Part shown: positions 9,369 to 21,800 of the stretch, piece after piece
Position numbering within the stretch: the stretch's first letter is position 1
Layout of the letters: each line of letters starts with the position of its first letter
DNA from: Toxorhynchites rutilus septentrionalis
Lineage: Eukaryota; Arthropoda; Insecta; Diptera; Culicidae
Direction of reading: 5' to 3'
NCBI RefSeq assembly: GCF_029784135.1
Contig: NC_073746.1
Span: forward strand, 106,554,161-106,618,160
DNA: 64,000 bases
Made by a program: the position numbers and the translations under genes
The notes under the pieces: model-generated
Databases searched by the model: none
Seen by the model: only the letters and a program-made list of their open reading frames with translations
Told to the model about the DNA's origin: nothing

Positions 9369-12300
9369 TGTTAAATAAAGCGTCGAATTTCGATCAGAAA
9401 TACGACATTTCCTTTTCCTCAACCCCATATATATATATTTTACTACTGATTTGATTGTTTCTTTCTCTACTTGAAAATTCGAATGCAGGAATTTAAGTAG
9501 TTACAACATAGAAAACGAAATTGCTTCTCTACGTTCATCGCAGTGCAGAGAATAGTAACTATATAAGCAGCGTTTCAATGGTTTCTTATATTCATCTATT
9601 AAGGAAATGATAAGTGATAAGATACTATCATGAAAGGCATTATTGAACACTTCAAAGAATGTGATCAAATGTAGATTTAGCTTATAGCACATAATACTGG
9701 TAGTTGAAGATTTTCGAACGATGTATGAAAGCTGTATGGAACTACGTCTGTTATGCGTACAAACAGTGATTTTTCGAAATCGTTTTTTCAAAATTGCTCA
9801 ATTGTTTTCGAAAAAAAATGTATGTTGAGCAACACGTATGCACACGTTGTGTGGAATACGAAACAGCGTAAAAGTCAATTTTGTTCATTTTGTCGTTTAC
9901 GTCTGCTATACGAACATGGGCAGTATTGTTGTCCGCGTATTTCTCCAGCGCACCAACAGTTCAATTTGGGCCCCTCAAGAAACTCGACCGAATTACGCTG
10001 GGCGACGAAAGTGTTAATGGATTTGTAGGTATAAATGAAACGCTGGCCGAATTTTTTCAAAGCTTAGTCTGATTTACATATGAAAAATTAAGGAGAGTAT
10101 GCCAAGCGGTTCGAAAATAACAACTTTTGAAAAATGGGTATAATTGGCAAAAAATGAAAAAAACATTTTCACCCGAATTCAGGATAAGTACACCATCCTA
10201 AATTTGGGTGATCTGAAAATTTGTTTGTTTTGCCAATTTTACCGAAAGAATCGTTTTTTGAAAATTTGTTAATTCGAAACAGAGAAAAATAAAAAAAAAT
10301 TACAAGTTAAAAAAATCGACAAAAAAAATACATACTAAGTTTGATCGAAATCAGAACTTATTTTTTCTAGTAGTTCCTTTTTCATGAAAATGCTTTTATA
10401 GTACTAGCTCGCTCAGTTGAGTATGATTCCAACCGTTCGTAATCCCTAACCGGTTCGCTCCGAACTGGTTCGAATCAAAGTGCGATCTGTGCATGTTCGA
10501 ACTCTGACCAAATCTACTGGCCATCGTTGGCGCATATGGCACATCAGAAATCGCGTGAATCCGGAGCGAGGCAACTCCATGATGCAACGAGCTGCTACTT
10601 CTGGTTTTTTTCTTCGGGATCTTTTGCTGTTACGGTATCAAGCTGCCGACAGAGGGGGCTGTGCGAGGTGCAGCTGGAAACTGTAATCGAGGTTTATTTA
10701 TCGACAGATATTCCGCAAACTTTGTGATTTACGGTGGAAACTTTGTGCTACACGTATTTCCACTCGCCTCCCCTGTTGTCTGGATCCTCTGCAGGAGGAG
10801 AGCTCACTTGGGAGGCACTTTCTAAAGTGCTCCACCAGGAGCCCGAAGAAATGAGTATTGAGCGATTTCTGTTGGCAAGAGTGCTCGGCATGGGATTTTT
10901 CTGGAAGAAGCTTTGGCCGAAACGCAACCGCTGTTGGTTAGGGGCAAAATGTACATTGCTTCGGGGAGCGGTTTTGTTGTTGTTGTCGGTAAGTTTGGCT
11001 CGATTTGGATTGGTAATTGAAATTTACTGGCTGATTGGAGCTACGTGACAGTTCCCGAGAATTTATGCATTGCGCAGCAAAATGGAATTAACATTCTGCT
11101 TGCGAATAAAAGCAGGAAACTTTTCGGTTTGACCCGAGAAAACGACCGAAAACTTTTTGGCTTCCGATAGACACGAGTATTACAATTGATGGTAGATCTA
11201 TTCGATAGTCCCTCTGCGAGTCCATTTGTAGTTTAAAAAACTCACCACGATAGCGTGCACAATAAATAACTAAACCACTTTGGAGGCGATAAGCTCTGGT
11301 TGCAATTTACGCAGTTCCAATTCCAACCCTTCATAGCGTATAAAATAATTTTCTGCACCACTTATATCAGACAGACGTAATGCAGTGGTTTTCCCGCGTA
11401 ATTCGACGAAAGCACTACATACAGTGCTTCGATGAACGTCATTGATTAGTTCTGTACCCAATCTGCCGTAGCTTCTAATCCGCCAAATACTTCTACAGCA
11501 AGTCAATAAATCTCTTTTCATTCCGATGGTATAAATCGAGCATACGGTGCTCTCGTACTAAATATCGACATCAATGCGTTACGATCGGCTCCAAATTGTT
11601 GTACAGCTGCTGCTGCAATTGCAAAATACGGCATCCTGACTGCAGTGTAAATTGCTTGTGGTTTATACTATCAACTCCCTCTCACGCTGTGGTAACGGCT
11701 TTTCAGGATAATTAGAATAGCGACGTATCGACAGCATCCATGTGGGTTCTGCAGGGTCGGAGAAAAGGCTGTATCACCTGTGATGAAATTAAATGTTTGG
11801 AAGAGTCTGACATGGACGTTCTAACAAATTGTGCCATCGCCGGAATAATTGGGATTGGAGAGCGGTTCCTGAATGGGTGATGTTTTTGAAAATTTGGAAA
11901 ATCGAACATTTTTAAGAAAGTCCCGTTTGAAAAATCGAGATGACCATTTTCATTGGCACTCTAATGTACATACTTCGACGATACCATCAACATCGTCCAA
12001 TCAATAATAACTATTGTAACCGTTCGAAGTCCCGACTCGCGATTGTAGTAAAACACGGTGGCTATAGCGCCACTCCCAAAAAGGAGGCCACCTGTCGTGT
12101 TAAATAATTGCCCGACTAACTACGAGAATGGCTCAGGGTCAAGTTAGCCTCGAACGATCACGTACGATTCCAGGAAGAGGTCATGTAAATACACGTGAAC
12201 TTCCCTGCACGAAACTAAATCCGGTCAATGCTCGGATTTCACGTAGACGCAAACAAATATCCTCAGAAATCTCACCAAGTCGAATGAGAACTTTGTGAGA

Positions 12301-12900
12301 GCGAAGGGGTTAAAACTTCTTCGAAGGAAAAATAAAAAACAAAATTAGAAACGTTATCTCAATGAAAGAAAAGTATATTATGAACCCCTTTCATTTCTCT
12401 CTTCACAACCTTTGCATACCGTAAATGCAACGAATAACAACATAACGCGTAACGTGTTACGACATGGCCATGCGTAAAGTGGGCACCTAGCCGCGCAGGG
12501 TTTTACCGGGCTGGTGCTGACTGGCTGCGTGAAATGCTGTGTGTGTGTGCCGATGTTGGTTGAACACAGTTGTCGCTTGTTTTGTTGTCGGTTAGCCGCC
12601 GTATATTTGAATGGCTACCGCATGGGATCTTGCGGTCAGGTCACTATAAATGCACAGCAAATAAAGACGGATGCTGTGGGAACAATCCGACCTGCGACCT
12701 CGTCGAGTGGCGGTCGGACGATCTTCTACGATTCACGTCCGTTTCGTTGCGGTTCAAGCAAACTGTCGGGGAAGTTTAAATCCCTCGAATCCAAGCCTGG
12801 GAAACTTTGTGTCGCACATATGCCGCCTGTTGAACAGGCTTTCTGTTCAACGGTTATGAAATATTACGATTTGATTGAGAATGAGAGAAATGCATTTACC
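9369..12900. other. Intergenic or intronic sequence, no supported gene
   Basis: Mostly AT-rich sequence, with a more balanced part around 10.4-12.9 kb. Short frames exist on both strands but none shows a recognisable domain. A minus-strand frame at 11270-11521 (83 aa) and the downstream plus-strand text near 11520 weakly recall decayed BEL gag or RNase H sequence; this was not strong enough to call. An imperfect inverted repeat with arms AACACGGTGGC and GCCACCTGTCGTGTT lies at about 12053-12102. Nothing else was identified. Confidence 0.4.
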
Positions 12901-12903
12901 TTT

Positions 12904-12958
12904 TTTTCGTTTATAACGTAATTTCGTTTATAACGTAATTTCGTTTATAACGTAATTT
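12904..12958. repeat. 17-bp tandem repeat
   Basis: About three copies of TTTCGTTTATAACGTAA in a row, followed by a fourth partial unit TTTCGTTTATAACGT near 12967-12980. The array sits directly before paired TATCGATA motifs. Confidence 0.85.
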
Positions 12959-12985
12959 TATTTTTTTTCGTTTATAACGTTCCCT

Positions 12986-13006
12986 TATCGATAGTGATTA
13001 TCGATA
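12986..13006. promoter_or_regulatory. Two DRE-like TATCGATA motifs
   Basis: TATCGATA occurs at 12986-12993 and again at 12999-13006. This octamer is the DNA replication-related element bound by DREF in Drosophila core promoters. The spacing and the adjacent tandem array are visible; promoter function is inference, and no coding sequence was recognised nearby. Confidence 0.35.
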
Positions 13007-13140
13007 GTAGATATCAGAGGAAAACTGGACCCCTAATAGATGTCGTTGTTGTTTTTTTCAGATTTTCAAATTTTCGTCAAGAAATCTATTTATTTTTTTT
13101 ATTAATAGGAGGAAAAGGTTACATCACCCCTCACAGTTTT

Positions 13141-13173
13141 ATGAAAATTTGATCAATTGATTGATCAAATTTC
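13141..13173. repeat. Short palindrome
   Basis: A near-perfect inverted repeat built on GAAATTTGATCAAT and ATTGATCAAATTTC, capable of forming a hairpin. No larger element could be defined around it. Confidence 0.6.
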
Positions 13174-13713
13174 CATAATCCAAATCATAATAATTTTCTA
13201 CAAACAGATATGTCAGATCCATCACAAGATGTATGCTACAACAATTCAATCGATATACATAATAACGTAAACTTGACCAAACTAAAAAAAAACTCCGTTG
13301 TTCTTCGTTTGAATTGAATTTCTCCTCATCGAAATATTTCATCGCTGATGTTTCGACCCACTGGAAACTCTGTTACCAAAATAGGAATTACAAAAGACTT
13401 TATCTTGTCCATAAAATATTATTCCATTTGAGATATTTTAATACAAAAAAAATTCTGCTCACCAATTTCCTACATCCTACATCAGAATATATGCTTTCAT
13501 ACAATAGTGTACTACTTAATACATAATATCGCACCGCTCTACGCGGAATGAAAACATCGAATTAAACTGACAGCATAACGCTATACCACTCGTACCACTC
13601 CGTAGTGGAACTCCGTACAATTCACTAACTAAAAAGTGTAAACATTATCATCGCTTGTTTACGTGAAGAATATATTTTTTTCAGGCACACTTGATTTGAG
13701 AGTGCATGGATTT

Positions 13714-14120
13714 CTACACTGAGGGAAATAATTAGTAAATATAACGAATTTTTTGGTAAATACTACCAATCTATAGTCATTTTCGACCGTACTAATAAAC
13801 ACATATGTCAAGCAGAACCATGATTCGGAAGCCCAATATCGGCTACATTTTCTCGCCGAAAATGCACGTATCAGAATTATATCCTTATTATACCTCCGTA
13901 TTGCCTTATGGGAACAATGAAAATGGTTAATACGCGCTTTTCTCACCAGTTTTCAGATATGACAATATCCAAGCTTACTAATGTTATCGAGTAAAATATA
14001 CTAATCTCTGGTAGGGATGCGAGTTTGTTGACAATATGTACAAAAAATTTGTACATTCTACTAATTTTGCATTACCAAATGTATTTAGTAGTTTTCGACC
14101 GAGGATTTTTCTAAGGGTAG
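13714..14120. repeat. Candidate MITE
   Basis: About 400 bp starting CACTGAGGGAAATAATTAGT and ending GAGGATTTTTCTAAGGG. The ends are loosely complementary (CTGAGGGAAAT against the reverse of TTTTTCTAAG), and the inside repeats short motifs such as TTTAGTAGTTTTCGACCG and TTTTCGACCG. There is no coding capacity. Boundaries and class are uncertain. Confidence 0.3.
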
Positions 14121-15530
14121 CTGTCTTGACGCAAGGTCTTTACTGTAGAATGATAAGATGGGAAGGTTTATATAAACATGTTTATAATTACATAAGTTTA
14201 TTCAAATATTAATATTGCTCTTCTTTAACTATTCGGTGCAATTTTATCAAAATTGAAAGAGAAATTAAAAAAAGGAAGGTTTTTTCAATATTTTTTTGAG
14301 ATGGTTTTTAAAAATCCATGATTACCTTTGTTTTATTATTCACCCCCCATTATTTGTTAGTTTTTCCTGCTTTTCGTTCTTTGACCTATCATTTTGACAA
14401 TTCAATTTGAGAGGTTTAAAATTGCGACAAGATAGAAATCTGGTGTGAAAGGGTGGAAAATTAAGTGGTAAATTTTCTAAGCTTTATAATTAAAGTTTTT
14501 CGGTAGTATTTAATTTCTGAGTTTGTTTGAATAACCGATAGAAGTTGATTCATAGAATAATAAGATTTCCGGGCTTTCCAAGGTAGTTCTCACATGCAGG
14601 AATCGTACATTTTTCTACTTGTGTTTGATTGTGCTCTCGAGTTTCCTTCTTTAATTCAGCCATTGTCAACATTTTTATAGTTTTCACTACTGAAAGAGGT
14701 AAATAAATAACATGTTATATATAAAATTGCGCAGAATTAAATTTCTTACAAACTCATCGCAATCAAATAATCTTTTATGATTATAACATTGCAATTCATG
14801 GAAAGAACTACAAACCTTCCATAAGCTCACATGGCAAAATTTAAAACCATCATCACTTTCACCGCAGCGTCGGCTAGGTGTAGATTTGTACGTTAGATCG
14901 CCAATACCCTGTGATCGAAAAACGAACTGTCATTACTACAATTTCAATTGTCTTAATTATTTGGCTGACCTTTCTAGCTCTAGGGTGATGATCGAGGCGA
15001 TTGGGAAATTTTTAACTTTTGAGAAACATTAATTTGAAGGTAAGTGCTATATTTACTCATTTGTACTTGTTCCTGCTTGTTTAATCTATTTTTGTATATT
15101 TGTAATAATTTGTCTATTCAGGTTTTCAGGCTTCCCAGGTTGAGTTTACTGAATGACGTCGGAATCGAATTCGAACAATGGAAAATGTAAACAATCATGG
15201 ACTATATCGAGAATGGAATTCAAATTGTATTTTTATGCTTAGACTGGAATGATGATAGCATCAGGTTAATAAGGTTAGCTTTGCATGCTGCTTCGGTGAT
15301 GACGTCGATTAGGTTAGGTGATGTAAACACTACTAACATAGGTTTAAGGTTTTTTTTATCGCTCGATTTTCTTGATGTGTTTTCTTTTTTTTCTTGTACA
15401 TTTCCATCTATGGGATAATGTCATAGCTTGTTAATTTTTCTTTAAAACTTTTTCAGATAATTCGCATGAAATATACCGAGGACTTTATTGTTATTGTCTA
15501 TCAATTTATAGCTATCTCCTAAACATCTCT
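14121..15530. other. AT-rich sequence, no supported gene
   Basis: About 1.4 kb of low-complexity, AT-rich sequence. The longest frame is 73 aa and has no domain signature. No repeat termini or RNA gene were recognised. Confidence 0.4.
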
Positions 15531-15539
15531 TCACATATG

Positions 15540-17040
15540 CTATCGTATATTACGGACCAAGCCACAATAATCTTTTGCTTTACTTGATAATGTGGTGGAC
15601 TTTTTGAGTACCATTTCTCCCACACGATATGTTGGCGCGTTTTTATTTGATCTCAAATTGTAGTATTTCGATTGTTTCGGATAAGCTTCAGCTAAGTTTT
15701 TCCTTACTTCCGATAACAATTTTTCATGTTCTTCGCTATCATATGAAACACCTGATTTAGTATTTGTTTCACGTATTTTCTCATATTCGGTTCCATTCGT
15801 TATTTGATTTCGACCGAACATTAAATAATATGGAGTGTATTTAGTTGGTATTCCTTTTCCGTCGCTGAATATTTCCTTTGGGTACTCGATAGCTTTTTGC
15901 TGTAGTAGCCAATTATACGTTTACCATCGTCATGTTCTTGAATAAGAGCTGCACCTACTGCAAGTTGAGATGCACCTGTTTCAATTAGGATAGGACGAGC
16001 ATAATCCGGGTTTGCTAAAACCGGTGCTGATGACAAAATCGATTTTAAATCGCTGAGTGCTTTCTCTGCATCTTCAGACCACGTGAACTTTTTTGATTTA
16101 TTCAAAAGATCAGTATGAATTTTTGGTAGAATCCAATTACTCTTAACAATTGTCTAACTTCTCGTATGCTCTTCGGTCGAAGATAATTCAAAATTGGTTC
16201 TAATTTTGTGCTTTCAATGGATAAACCATTTTCGTTCAACAAATAACCTAGATACCTAACCTGTTTACATAAAAAGCGACTCTTTTCAACAGAAATGGTC
16301 AATCCAGCATGCTTTAGTCTGGCAGCTACGATTTTTAATAAGCGGAAATGATCTTCCAGTTTTTCGGTCGCGATTATAATATCGTCCAAATATATGAAAA
16401 CATTTGGCTTTAAATCGAACCCTATGGCTAGGTTCATCAGCCTACTCATGGTGAAAGGCGCATTCTTCAGGCCAAATGGAACGACCTTGAACATATATAG
16501 ACCATTTGTCGTTCGAAACGCTGTATAATTCCTGGATTTCTCATCAAGAGGAATTTGAAAATAAGCGTCTTTAAAATCAACGATACTAAAATATTTTGAT
16601 TTTTGCAGACGGTGGAAAATTTCTGTCATATTGCGCATAGGATAAGCATCCTTTTTCGTGATGGAATTAATTTTGCGTGAATCGAGGCAAACACGGATTT
16701 CACCATTGGATTTCTTGACGGGCACTAACGGGCTTGCCATTTCAGTAGTACACTCCTCAATGACATCCAAAGTTTTCCAGCGTTCCTGTTCAGGTTCAAT
16801 TTTCTCCCACATCTTAGGTGAGTATTTATACATCGGTAATTCTCTATCTTTTTCTTCTTCTACAAGTTCTATTTCGTGTGTTATTAATATGGGTCGACCT
16901 AGACGATGCTCTGTTTTGCAGTCAAACATTTTTAGGGTTTCTTTAAGTTTTCTTCGACTTTAGTAGCTCCACAGATTCGCAAACCATTAATATTGGGAAT
17001 GGATTTCTGGAGAGCGTTCCAAATTCGTCCCATCGTTATT
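15540..17040 (-). pseudogene. Decayed Ty3/gypsy pol with internal deletion
   Basis: On the minus strand this reads a protease end (FWNALQKSIPNINGLRI, near 17030-16975), a reverse transcriptase with the intact catalytic box YLDDIIIAT (near 16390), and the start of RNase H (LIETGASQLAVGAALIQ). The text then jumps, at about 15868, from YSATEKE to the integrase C-terminus (TPYYLMFGRN, then YYNLRSNKNAPTYRVGE). Compared with the intact element at 31686-34898, roughly 320 residues, covering the rest of RNase H and the integrase core, are missing. A frameshift near 16105 separates RT from RNase H. In RNase H the expected ESDAS reads ETGAS. No LTRs were found. Confidence 0.85.
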
Positions 17041-17189
17041 TGATACTAAAGCTAAAATTATGCTCGGCCTTGCAAAATTTTATACAGATTTTCATAAAAA
17101 AAATAAGATTAAAAGATTTTTTTTAGACCAAAAACACAGATTTTATTATGGTGCACACAGTACAGTTTGGCTAATCTGTATGCGAGAAA

Positions 17190-17530
17190 GATTTCGGTCG
17201 TACAAAATCACAACTGGACGCTGAAACAGAATCTGGTTGCCAGAGACCTTGCAAGGAAATTTTACTACTAAGTTCTGACCAAGTACAACAAATGCGTATT
17301 GATAGACGATGAAAAATATGTAAATAGGGAGATTATCCGGGTTACTTCAAATTTATCTTCCTCGTAAGTTGATGATTTGGCAAGGCATCTGTAGTTGTGG
17401 AAAGAAAACCAAAGATTACTGGAGCAACTATGAATGGACAATTTCACAAAGAGAAGTGTCTTCAGAAGGTTAGTTTGCCGTTCATTCGATCACACGAAGC
17501 TGCAAAGCTCTGACTTGAATTAGCCAGATT
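17190..17530 (+). pseudogene. Tc1/mariner (DD37E-type) transposase remnant
   Basis: Broken plus-strand frames resemble a mosquito Tc1/mariner transposase: WTLKQNLVARDLARKF, then VLTKYNKCVLIDDEKYV (with the first catalytic aspartate region), then MIWQGICSCGKKTKDYWS. Several frameshifts and stops separate the parts, and the second and third catalytic segments were not found. Flanking sequence has repeated GTACAGAT-like motifs (17075-17650), which may be terminal-region relics. Superfamily likely; exact family tentative. Confidence 0.5.
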
Positions 17531-18569
17531 CGGTAAGTACAGATCTAACTGGAAAGGTCAAGATTTTTGCAATTTTTCGGTACAGATTCTGTACGCAGAT
17601 TACAGATTTTTGTCCTACAGTACAGATAGGTACAGAGTGTTGAATTTTTAGTACGTGGGGTCGGTCAAGCAGATGAGAAAAAGATTCGATTTTAATTATT
17701 CGACTTGAAAGGCTGCTGCCATGTCAAATCCCGAAAACTTCTCCAATCTTACAAGCATCAATATACTGCACTGATGAACGCAAAGAGAAGTAATAGTAGA
17801 AGTAGAAGAGTCTGAGCCTAGAAGCACAGATGGAAAGTTGACGTAGGATTTGGAGGACAATTGGAGGACAATACTGTAAACAGAAAAGGTTCTGGACCTA
17901 GAAAAACGGTTTGTTATTTGAACTGAACTGAATTTTAAACGAGTTATAAGAGTTGTAGTGATAGAAAGAATCACGAACCATTAATTATCAATACTTGCTA
18001 ATTTTAATAGAAAACTGTTAAAGACACCATTAGAAAAATATTTAAACATTAACATGAAAACTCGACGTTCTCTGGTTTTCTTGTATCCGATGTTCATAAA
18101 TGTACATAAAAATCCTTATTAATATAAACGATCCTTCAGAAAAATTCATCGATCGGTCGCCTTTTTTCTCTCGTTTATCCTTCCTGATGGAGACATGCAT
18201 TGAGCACGATATGATTAGACAACAACCTTTCTAATAAAACCTCTCTTAACCGTTTAACCCTTCAGAAGTACAGATAACACCATCAGAAGTACAGGTAACA
18301 CAGAAGTATTAAATCATAAACTTTTGATGACAGTGATCAGCCCTTAAATTGGTTTCACAGCACTCCATCGAGGTTGCGACAATCTTTTAACAACTGTCAG
18401 AAACATTTCTCAGCGAACAATTGAAATTGCGGAATTGTGATCAGATTAAACAGTTCCAAATATGTCACAAACTGTAGATTCTTAGTAAAATCATGTTGTC
18501 CTCATAGTTTGTCTATAAACCCTATGAGTACGGATTTCTTGTTTTGTTTTCTCAACAAAACCTGAACTC
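17531..18569. other. No supported gene
   Basis: AT-rich spacer. Contains GTACAGATT-type repeats to about 17650 and a short direct repeat around 18260-18300 (CAGAAGTACAGATAACACCA against CAGAAGTACAGGTAACACAG). No coding sequence or element ends recognised. Confidence 0.4.
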
Positions 18570-18801
18570 CGGAGGTCTTCTTAGCCACATTGGTTGCGCG
18601 TTCGCTTACTAAGCGATCGTTCCTCAATTGACCATCTTCGTGTTGTTATAAAATAATTACGTCCACGCAACAATCATCAGCGATTGAAATCGATTCAGTG
18701 TCAGCTATCCATACAACAAGACAAACATCAGGCTTTTGTTGTGCTATGAATAAAACAATGATCATATCAATTGTCTCCGCTGTCCGGTCTACCGGCAACA
18801 A
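18570..18801 (+). repeat. tRNA-derived SINE fragment lacking its B box
   Basis: Homologous to the SINE at 50803-51300. It shares GTCTTC, TAGCCACATTGGT (A box), GCGTTCGCTTACTAAGCGATCG and later CTCCGCTGTCCGGTCT. Compared with that copy, about 20-25 bases are missing between AAGCGATCG and CCTCAATTGACC, which removes the B box, so this copy could not be transcribed from an internal pol III promoter. It is truncated at its 3' side against BEL gag sequence. Confidence 0.75.
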
Positions 18802-21800
18802 CATTTGATCAACCCGTTACTGATTCGGGAATTGGTCGACAAGCTCTCTGCTGGGGATAAACGCAAGTGGGTCCGATACAAGAGGAAGAAGAAGGAAGTA
18901 ACATTGCGAACGTTTACCGACTTCATGTCCAGATTCGTCGACAAAGCTTGCGAGGCAAGTGTCAAACTGGACCTGAAATACGAGCCGAAACCTATCGCGG
19001 GAGTCCACCGTGGAAGCAACGAGGAGAGTAAGAGCAGATCGAAGGAGAAAGGTGTCCTACTCAACCATAATAGCGCTGGTGGTGCTGCACGAGCGAAAAG
19101 GCGAAGCCTAAACCGTGCAGAGCATGCCAGCGCACCGATCATCGTTTACGGTACTGTGAGGACTTTCGGCGAATGGCCTACGGTGACCGAATGGATCTTG
19201 TGACGAAGTGGAAGCTGTGTTTCATTTGCTTGAACGACCATGGGAATGCTTCCTGCAAGTTCAAGATTCGCTGCAATGTCGGAGACTGTCAGCAGAGACA
19301 TAATCCTCTACTTCGCCGGCAACAAGGTTTCATGGGTACGAGTGCGCACATCCCGTCAGCCATTGACTAGCGTTGACTAGCGAGGATGACTGGTGAACCA
19401 GTCCAGTCAGTGGTTATTTTAACTGACTCGACTAATGAATACAAATCTGCCTCTTCATTCAACTGACTTCAATCCACATTTCCATTTCCCCCTGACACTA
19501 ATTTTATACCACCGACTATCCTCAGTTGACTATGACTATGCCGAGCCCTGCTTGGGTGGACTGTCTATGGTTCGAAAAATGAAATCGCGTCGAATCCAAG
19601 AGAGCTTGTGGGTTTTCACGCAATCGTCAGCAACGAAGTTCTTCATGATTTACTGAAGTCGGTTGTGGCTGTCAAGAAGGAGACAAAAGAGGACGAAAGG
19701 GCCTTGAGTATCCCGCAGCGCACGACGAAACGACTGGGGAGCCGCTTTGAAACCGGTCTGTTGTGGAAGAGCGACGAGATCAGCTTTCCAAACAGCTATC
19801 CGATGGCCGTCAAAAGACTGAAACAGCTGGAACAGAAGCCCAGCTATCTCCGAAAACGTCCACAAGCAAAAAGTGGAGCAGATAGCACCAGCAAAAGGAA
19901 TACGCTCATCTAGCTACTCCGGAGGAGCTTTCCGGAAGCGATCCCAGCAAGACTTGGTACCTGCCACTTAACTTGATCGTAGATCTCCGCAACCCCGAAA
20001 AATCCGTCTGGTGTAGGATGCAGCTGCAAAGGTTGAAGGAGTGTCTCTGGAACCACAGCTGTTAAAAGGACCGGACATGCTCACTCCTCTAGTGTCCGTT
20101 ATCATCCGGTTCAGAGAGCGTAGAATCGCTTTCGGTGCAGACATCCGTGAAATGTATCACCAGCTGCGGATCATCGAGGTTGACAAACAAGCACAGCGTT
20201 TTCTCTTCCGAGCGAATAAAACAGCTCCTCCGAGTGTCTACGTTATGGACGTGGCTACATTCGGGTTGACTTGCTCCCCGTGCTAGGCCCAATACGTAAA
20301 AAACCCTGAACGCCACGAAACATGCCGACAAATATCCATTAGCTGCGGCGGCATTACGTTGACGACTATTTCAACAATGCTGAGACCGTTCAAGAAGCGA
20401 TCCGCCGAGCGAAGAAGGTACGGTTCGTCCACTCAGCGGGAAGGTTCGAGCTCAGAAATTGGGTTTCGAATTCGCCTGAAGTTCTTTAGTACATGGGAGA
20501 GTAGAAAGCTGCTCGAGCGATCCACTTCGGCCGGGACAAGGGAACGGCAATGAGCGGCAATCTGGAATACAGACCAGGATATATTTTCGTTCTCGACGGA
20601 ACATCGAGATCACCTTCGTGACTATCTGAGTGGCACCGAAAGGCCAACCAAAAGGATAGTCCTGAGCTGTGTCATGGTTTTCTTCGATCCGCTAGGGCTG
20701 CTGGCGCTCTTCAAAGTCCACGGAAAAATTCTGGTATAGGATCTGTGGCGCACTGGTTGTTCAGGGGACGAGAAAGTAAGTTGGAGTTGTAAGTAAGTAA
20801 AGTAAGAGGAGTTGGTGCGAGCCGAAACTTTGCTGTAGCAGCTGGTACAAAGCGAGAGTTTTCCGGATGAAACAACAGTGATGGTGAAAAACTAAAATAG
20901 ATGGGCTGACCAGGAATGAGAAGAACAGCGTACTGTATAAGCTGACACCCGTGTTAGATGAAAATGGCGTCGTTAGGTTTGTTGGTAAGATGGAAGCGTC
21001 GGAGAAACCGCCGTTCGATAAGAAATATCCCATCATTCTCAGCCGGAATCACGACGTCACTCAGAAACTCATCCATGAGAAGTATGCTCACGGAAATCGG
21101 GAGACGGTTTTCAACGAACTGCGGCAGAAGTTTCACATTCCAAATCTCCGCACCGCGATTGGCCAGGTGGTGCGAGGATGTATGAAGTAAATGGTGTTGA
21201 GCAGTCGTCCACAAGTTCCTTTGATGGCTCCACTACCAGTTCAACGAATCTCTCCACAACTTCGTCCTTTCAACGCCGTAGGGGTAGATTACCTGGGACC
21301 GATCAAGATAACGGTTGGTCACAGAAGGACTGAGAAAAGGTGGATAGCGTTATTCGCGTGCTTGACTATAAGGCCTATGTCACATTAGGCAGATTCGCCG
21401 CCGCGGATTCCGCGAGTAAAACCGCAGCGGAGGATCTACAGTGTATTGTGAATGAGCCATGTCACACAGAGCGGGGCGGTTTTGGAAGCGATTTCAAATC
21501 CGCGGCGGAGGCTCGATGAAATGAAGCTCCGCGGCGGTTTTCATTGCGGAGTGTATATGAGTGTTCGTGTATTATGCATCAATATTGTCAAACGCACACA
21601 ATTGAACTTTACTGTCATTTTTCAACAACAAATAACACGATCCCGTAATTTACTCGCAGGAATATAATAGTATAATAGAGTATCGATTTTCAAGAAATAA
21701 ATGATTCGGTAAGTCTATATAATTCAATGAATTTAATATTACGTGTATTGATGACTATTTTTTGTTCTAGCATCTCAGCCGTGGCCACATAACACTCAAA

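Noticed and set aside
11270..11521. 83-aa minus-strand frame as a BEL gag remnant
   Set aside because: Similarity was too vague to support; no adjacent BEL motifs confirmed.
12053..12102. Imperfect hairpin as a microRNA precursor
   Set aside because: Pairing has mismatches and a large loop; nothing else supports a small RNA gene.
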